DNA of 61,998 nucleotides, taken from an uncultured Roseburia sp. (GTDB taxonomy: Bacteria > Bacillota > Clostridia > Lachnospirales > Lachnospiraceae). The translations under genes and the position numbers were made by a program. Positions 57,830-61,998 of the stretch are shown piece by piece. The stretch is from NCBI GenBank assembly GCA_947564465.1, contig CANOCV010000014.1, positions 1 through 61,998 on the forward strand. The letters are read 5' to 3'. Position 1 is the stretch's first letter; every line of letters starts with the position of its first letter. Below the pieces are notes generated by a model, which made no database searches, was not told where the DNA came from, and saw only the letters and a program-made list of their open reading frames with translations.

Positions 57830-59842
57830 ATGAAAAGTGTTCTTATAACACCTGAAGGTATACAGAAAAATTTGAAGAATGTAAAACCATTGGATGCTAT
57901 CTGTGAATATATTTGGAATGGATTTGATGCGGAAGCTACTGAGGTTAAAATCAAGCTACATGAAAATGGACTTGGTTTAATTAATATGATTACAGTAGAA
58001 GATAATGGTGTAGGAATTAATTATGATGAGTTGAAATTTAAATTTCAGCCATTCAATGATTCAAAAAAGGCAAATATATCAAGTAGGGCTAATCATTCCT
58101 TGCCACATGGACAGAAAGGTATTGGTAGGCTTACTTTTTTTGCTTTTTCACAAACTGCTAGATGGGATACTGTATATGAGCATGAAAAAAAGAGATATGC
58201 TTATTATATTTCCATGAATAAGGATTCTTTAAATCAATATGACGATAATAGTGAAAAGAAACCTCATGAGGTGCAGATGGACTTAGGAACAAAGGTGACT
58301 TTTACGCAATTGGAGTCGTTGGATAAAAAAGAAATTATCCAACGAATTAAAGAGGAATTTTTTTGGTTTTTAGAACTAAACCGAGAAAATGAATTTTCTA
58401 TTCTTGTTGATGGTGTTCCTGTTGATTATTCTGATTTTGTTATGGGTACAGAAAATATAGATGTTTCTGGTAAATGCAAAAATCATTATGATATTCGCCT
58501 GGTTCAGTGGAATATGAAATTGGGAAATGAATACTCAAGGATATATTATATAGGTTCAGATAATAAAGAGCGTTACAAAGAAACGACAAAATTGAATAAG
58601 AGAGCTGATCAGTTTTTTCATAGTGTTTATATTAAAAGTAGTTATTTTGATGAATTTCATTTTACTAACGATGAAATAGATGGACAGAGGGGATTATTTC
58701 CAAACAGAAGTGACGTTGAATATAAAATGTTGATGGAAACAGTAAATGATTTTCTTTACAAATATAGAAGAAAATATTTGAAGGAGGCGTCTGATAATTA
58801 TATTGCAAAATTAGTAGACGAAAGAATTTATCCAGAATTTGATACTCAAAATGTAATGGGGGTTTTTCAGAAGAGGGAATTAGATAATTTGGTGGGTACT
58901 CTTTATGCTGCACAACCTAAAATTTTTACGGGATTGAGTGATGATAATAAAAAGATTACTTTACAGTTATTGAAACTAATTATGGATAATGGCAATAAGC
59001 CGGAGTTATTTAATATTTTGCAAGGGATAGTGGAACTTGATGAAGATGAAATGAAAGAGTTGTCTGGTATTTTGAGGTATACTTCACTTAGTAATATTAC
59101 CAGAACTATAAAGCTTTTATGTGATAGGCAGAAGGTGATTCAATCATTAAAAGAAATTGTATTTAATAAAGAATTTAACTCGTATGAAGTAACGCATGTT
59201 CAGAAATTAGTCGAAAATCATTATTGGATGTTTGGGGAACAATATAATTTGATTACATCTGCTGAACCGGATTTTGATTTGGCTTTAAAAGGTTTGATAT
59301 TGGCTACAACAGGAGTGGCGGAAGATGTAGAAGTAGATCATCCAGATAAAAATAAAGAAATGGATATCTATATGCTGCGTCAAGATAGACATGGCAAGGT
59401 AACAGAAAATGTTGTTGTAGAGTTAAAACGTCCAAGGATAAAGCTCGGAGAAAAAGAAGTATCTCAGTTGAAAAAATATATGCATGTAATAAAGTCTGAC
59501 ACAAGATTTAATGCAGGTAATGTAAAATGGACATTTTATTTGATTGGAAATGAATACGATACAAGTCATTATATTGAAGGAGAATTGGAAAGTCATGTGA
59601 ACTTTGGGGAAGAACATCTGATACACAGTCAGGATAAAGGATTGACAAAAATTTATGTTTTGAAATGGAGCGAGGTATTTGATGATTATTCTAAACGACA
59701 CGACTTTTTAATGGAACGCTTAAAATTAGAAGAAAAATTGTGGCTAGAAACGCATCAATCAGCAGATGAAGCAGTAGATTCAGTTGTAGCTAATAGTGCA
59801 AAGTTATCAGATGCTGTTATTCCTAAAAGTAGGGATAAGTAA
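57830..59842 (+). CDS. GHKL (Hsp90/MORC-like) ATPase fused to a Shedu-like PD-(D/E)XK nuclease domain
   Basis: A 670-aa protein. N-terminal GHKL ATPase: N-box EYIWNGFDAEA (Glu26, Asn30), DNGVGI (58-63), lid GQKGIGRLTFF (94-104). A middle region follows (about 200-330, with FTNDEIDGQRGLFPNRSD) and a helical part. The C-terminal part carries NHYWMFGEQY (463-472), then KEMDIYML (Asp512) and VVVELKRP (528-535, Glu531-x-Lys533): the D...ExK pattern of a PD-(D/E)XK nuclease, and the ELKRP context is that of Shedu (DUF4263) proteins. AT-rich, with its own promoter. Anti-phage defence is inferred from domains and setting. The exact family is not recognised. Confidence 0.78.
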   Translation: MKSVLITPEGIQKNLKNVKPLDAICEYIWNGFDAEATEVKIKLHENGLGLINMITVEDNGVGINYDELKFKFQPFNDSKKANISSRANHSLPHGQKGIGRLTFFAFSQTARWDTVYEHEKKRYAYYISMNKDSLNQYDDNSEKKPHEVQMDLGTKVTFTQLESLDKKEIIQRIKEEFFWFLELNRENEFSILVDGVPVDYSDFVMGTENIDVSGKCKNHYDIRLVQWNMKLGNEYSRIYYIGSDNKERYKETTKLNKRADQFFHSVYIKSSYFDEFHFTNDEIDGQRGLFPNRSDVEYKMLMETVNDFLYKYRRKYLKEASDNYIAKLVDERIYPEFDTQNVMGVFQKRELDNLVGTLYAAQPKIFTGLSDDNKKITLQLLKLIMDNGNKPELFNILQGIVELDEDEMKELSGILRYTSLSNITRTIKLLCDRQKVIQSLKEIVFNKEFNSYEVTHVQKLVENHYWMFGEQYNLITSAEPDFDLALKGLILATTGVAEDVEVDHPDKNKEMDIYMLRQDRHGKVTENVVVELKRPRIKLGEKEVSQLKKYMHVIKSDTRFNAGNVKWTFYLIGNEYDTSHYIEGELESHVNFGEEHLIHSQDKGLTKIYVLKWSEVFDDYSKRHDFLMERLKLEEKLWLETHQSADEAVDSVVANSAKLSDAVIPKSRDK

Positions 59843-59962
59843 ATCGTTGGAATTTTTAAATGAATTAAGTTAATGGGGATATTGATTCATCCATATTAAA
59901 TTTTCTGGTGAAAAATATGAGTAGATATAGAAGAGATAGTTAATTTGGGGAGGAACAATAGA

Positions 59963-60457
59963 TTGAAAGATTTAAATGTTGAAATTCATAACATTAAAAA
60001 TATAAAAGAGGCTAAGTTGACGCTTCCTTTGAGAAGAGGTATATATGGAATTATAGGCAATAATGGTACGGGAAAAAGCACTATAATGACTTGTTTGGCA
60101 CAAACAATTTTTCCTCACAGTTTAGATGCTTTAAGAGATGAGGATATATCACAAGATTCTTGCGTGCTTTTTAGCGATGGAGAAAAATCGGCAAACTGGT
60201 ATTATTGTCAAAAAAGGTGGAAAACAAAAGAAATACCAAGAGAGCGATTACGTTTTAATGGAATGTATGAAGGTAGTTTGTTTTATGGTACAAGATTTAA
60301 TGATTCTAAAATTGTGGATGATTTATTGATTTCTTCCCGTATATCCGGGGAAGATATAGTAGAAGCAGATGAATATATTAAGGAACATTTGAGTTATATT
60401 TTACATGGAGATAAAAAACATTATAGAACATTAAAAAGAATTAGAAACAAAAAATAG
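59963..60457 (+). pseudogene. 5' part of a split OLD-like ATPase-TOPRIM gene (Walker A)
   Basis: A 164-aa frame: LNVEIHNIKNIKEAKLTL is the usual start of SMC/OLD-type ATPases, with Walker A GNNGTGKST (32-40). TTG 59963 is chosen since ggggagg (59947-59953) lies 9 bases upstream. The frame ends at TAG 60455-60457 directly after a run of six A (60449-60454). The missing ABC signature, Walker B and TOPRIM domain lie in the next frame (-1). One extra A would join them to a single protein of about 491 aa. So this is a frameshifted gene, a recoding site or a sequencing error; as written it could not be an active ATPase alone. Confidence 0.7.
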
Positions 60458-61437
60458 CTGAGAGATTGGAACTGGCAAATACTCCGTATTTTCAAGAGTT
60501 TAGAGGTAATTTGATTAGTCAATATCGAATGAGTTCTGGAGAATGTCTTTTGGTATCATTATTGCACTTTATTTATAATGCGATTGTAAGAAGGTCATTA
60601 CCACAAGAAGAACCGATTATAATGCTAATAGATGAAATCGAGTTAGCCCTTCATCCAATAGCTGTTGTTAGATTATTAGACTTGCTTGGGGAACTGATAG
60701 ATGAACATCATAATTTGGTTGTAATATTAACTTCGCATTCGCCAGAAGTGATAAGGAAAATTCATCCAAATGATTTATTTCAAATTGAATTATCTGAAAA
60801 TGAAATAGGATTGATTGATGTTAATACGCCTTGTTATCCTAGTTATGCAATTAGAGATGTATATATGCATGATGGATTTGATTATGTTGTATTGGTTGAA
60901 GATTATTTGGCTAGGAACATTGTTAAATCAATTATTGATGAGAAAAATATTTCTAATAGTAAATTGATTAATATTCTTCCAGTAGGTGGGTGGAATAATG
61001 TATTAAGACTTCAACATGAGTTATATATACATTCAACGTTTGGGGTTGGAACAAAAATATTTAGTATATTAGATGGGGATATCAAAAAACTTGTGGGAAA
61101 ACAATATAACGATTACCCGAAATTATTTATACCTCTTGGAAGTGTAGAAAAATTTTTAAGAAAAGTATTGCTGATAGAAGTAAATTCTAAAATAAAAAAA
61201 GAAATCAATGATAAATTTTTTTATGTAAAATCTATAGATAATCTTATAGCTGAATATATAAAGGAGAATAAAAAGACGGATGAGGATGGAAAGGAGTTAT
61301 ATAAGAAGATACGTGAAGATTTAGAACAACGTGCTATAGCAGAAATGACGTTTATAGATGAACTCTGTAAGATAGCTAAAGAATATATTGATTTTACAAA
61401 ATTTGAACAAGATTTAGAAAAATTTTTAGAAAAATAA
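60445..61437 (+). pseudogene. 3' part of the split OLD-like ATPase-TOPRIM gene (signature, Walker B, TOPRIM)
   Basis: This frame is open from 60445; the first start-like codon is TTG 60466 (323 aa), with no proper ribosome binding site. It holds the ABC signature YRMSSGECLLVSLLHF, Walker B PIIMLIDEIELALHP, the switch His in LTSHSPEVIRK, and a TOPRIM-like nuclease domain with the Glu motif YVVLVEDYLARNIV and the acidic pair in SILDGDIKK. This is the second half of an OLD/GajA-like protein. The upstream ATPase-nuclease gene and this one form a likely two-gene system. Both conserved halves look undecayed, which speaks for a recent frameshift or for recoding. Confidence 0.7.
60449..60457 (+). other. 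A6 run and stop at the frame change
   Basis: Six A (60449-60454) run straight into TAG. A -1 slip of the ribosome, or one more A in the DNA or RNA, continues into ATA-GCT-GAG in the downstream frame. The run is short for transcriptional slippage and lacks a classical X-XXY-YYZ site, so a one-base deletion is the simplest reading. Confidence 0.65.
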
Positions 61438-61454
61438 ATAAGATGGATTTACAT

Positions 61455-61496
61455 AGCCGATTGATTTTCAAAAACGAGAATCAGTCGGCTTTTTTT
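61455..61496 (+). terminator. Terminator after the defence-like module
   Basis: agccgattgatt (61455-61466) pairs with aatcagtcggct (61479-61490, one G-U) and is followed by a T-run. It isolates the module from parA. Confidence 0.88.
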
Positions 61497-61515
61497 ATTG
61501 CCCAAAATCCAGTAC

Positions 61516-61555
61516 ATAGCCATTCTGTCTTATGCAGAGTGGCTATTAAATTTTT
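61516..61555 (+). terminator. Hairpin with T-run in the parA leader (attenuator-like)
   Basis: atagccattctg (61516-61527) pairs with cagagtggctat (61535-61546, one G-U) and is followed by taaattttt. It lies 19-30 bases before the parA start, so it could attenuate readthrough into the element. Confidence 0.5.
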
Positions 61556-61573
61556 CAGGAAAGGAGGTAAACC

Positions 61574-61998
61574 GTGATGTCTAAATGTAAGGTAATCGCC
61601 CTTGCAAACCAGAAAGGCGGGACGGGCAAGACCACGACTGCCGTAAACTTAGGGATAGGGCTTGCAAACGAGGGAAAGAGGGTGCTGCTTGTGGACGCTG
61701 ATCCGCAGGGGGATTTGACAACCTCTTTGGGTTGGGCAGACCAGGACAATCTTTCTGTCACGCTGGCAACGCAGATGGAAAAGATTATCCGTGACGAACC
61801 GATGGAGGCGGGCGAAGGGATTTTACACCATGACGAGGGTGTAGACCTGATTCCGGCGAATATCGAGCTGTCCGGCATGGAAATCACGCTTGTAAACGCC
61901 ATGAGCCGGGAGTTCACCATGAAATCCTATCTAAGCGAGTTGAAAAAGGATTATGACTATATCCTGATTGACTGTATGCCGAGTTTGGGTATGCTCAC
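61574..61998 (+). CDS. ParA-family partition ATPase (3' end cut by window)
   Basis: About 140 residues are visible before the window ends. Deviant Walker [17 protein letters not shown], Walker A' [12 protein letters not shown] and Walker [13 protein letters not shown] identify a ParA/Soj ATPase. aaaggaggtaaacc precedes GTG 61574 followed at once by ATG 61577; either may start translation. It is GC-rich compared with the preceding module. ParA of this kind is common near one end of conjugative elements in Lachnospiraceae and on plasmids; the continuation should show ParB or a replication initiator. Confidence 0.9.
   Translation, partial: MMSKCKVIALANQKGGTGKTTTAVNLGIGLANEGKRVLLVDADPQGDLTTSLGWADQDNLSVTLATQMEKIIRDEPMEAGEGILHHDEGVDLIPANIELSGMEITLVNAMSREFTMKSYLSELKKDYDYILIDCMPSLGML

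Larger units (their letters stand above)
57457..61998. mobile_element. Putative genomic island / edge of an integrative element
   Basis: From here the composition changes: the module to 61,437 is clearly AT-rich (a counted 60-base line at 60961 has 19 G+C; one at 59161 has 16), while the ParA gene that follows is GC-rich (line 61681 has 35 G+C). Both differ from the fla/che region. The content (defence-like ATPase/nucleases, then a ParA partition protein) and the position after tsf, where pyrH-frr is usual, suggest inserted DNA. No integrase or att site is seen, so left and right limits are open. Confidence 0.5.

Overview
The window looks like a chromosome segment of a motile, spore-forming Bacillota, most likely a Clostridia/Lachnospiraceae-type bacterium. 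Evidence: a CotJA-CotJB-CotJC spore coat cluster, an uninterrupted sporulation sigma factor of the SigK type, CodY, AGGAGG-like ribosome binding sites with frequent GTG/TTG starts, and a fla/che operon in Bacillus/Clostridium order. A species name cannot be given from sequence alone. No rRNA, tRNA or CRISPR array was recognised.

Layout. (1) 1-20,055, housekeeping: beta-carbonic anhydrase; cotJABC on the minus strand; thioredoxin; ferrous iron uptake (FeoA, FeoB and a 43-residue Cys-rich partner); GltX; a NYN-LOTUS putative RNase; a UvrD-family helicase; DUF1292; a GH13-like protein that has lost its catalytic residues; DUF5662; TrpS; an RluA-type pseudouridine synthase; SigK; YifB; DprA; TopA. 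(2) 19,947-20,918: CodY with its own promoter, a CodY-like box inside that promoter, and a strong terminator. (3) 20,995-55,477: one continuous fla/che operon of about 34 kb, all on the plus strand, from flgB to beyond the motility sigma factor. It holds rod, hook and basal-body genes, the type III export apparatus, motAB, the C-ring (FliG, FliM, FliY), FlhF/FlhG, a PilZ (c-di-GMP) brake protein, the CheB/A/W/C/D chemotaxis set and the FliA/SigD sigma factor. It ends in four poorly characterised genes (DUF342/FapA, a 106-aa protein, a SwrB-like membrane coiled coil, an MltG-like fragment). (4) 55,545-57,456: rpsB-tsf with a good promoter, a structured leader and a strong terminator. (5) 57,457-61,998: a foreign-looking segment. 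After a G-run/inverted-repeat-rich junction comes a clearly AT-rich two-gene module. The first gene encodes a GHKL (Hsp90/MORC-like) ATPase fused to a Shedu-like PD-(D/E)XK nuclease domain. The second encodes an OLD-like ATPase-TOPRIM protein split by a one-base frameshift. Then a more GC-rich ParA gene runs off the right edge, as at the edge of an integrative conjugative element or plasmid-like element.

How the genes fit together. The order dprA-topA-codY-flgB...sigD-(swrB-like)-rpsB-tsf matches that known for Bacillus subtilis, minus trmFO-xerC-hslVU, with motAB in the place of swrD and with an added PilZ gene. In B. subtilis pyrH-frr follows tsf; here the foreign segment takes that place. 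The most promising unexplained system is the ATPase-nuclease plus ATPase-TOPRIM pair at 57,830-61,437, a candidate anti-phage defence module. The catalytically dead GH13-like protein and the uncharacterised genes behind the motility sigma factor are the next most interesting.
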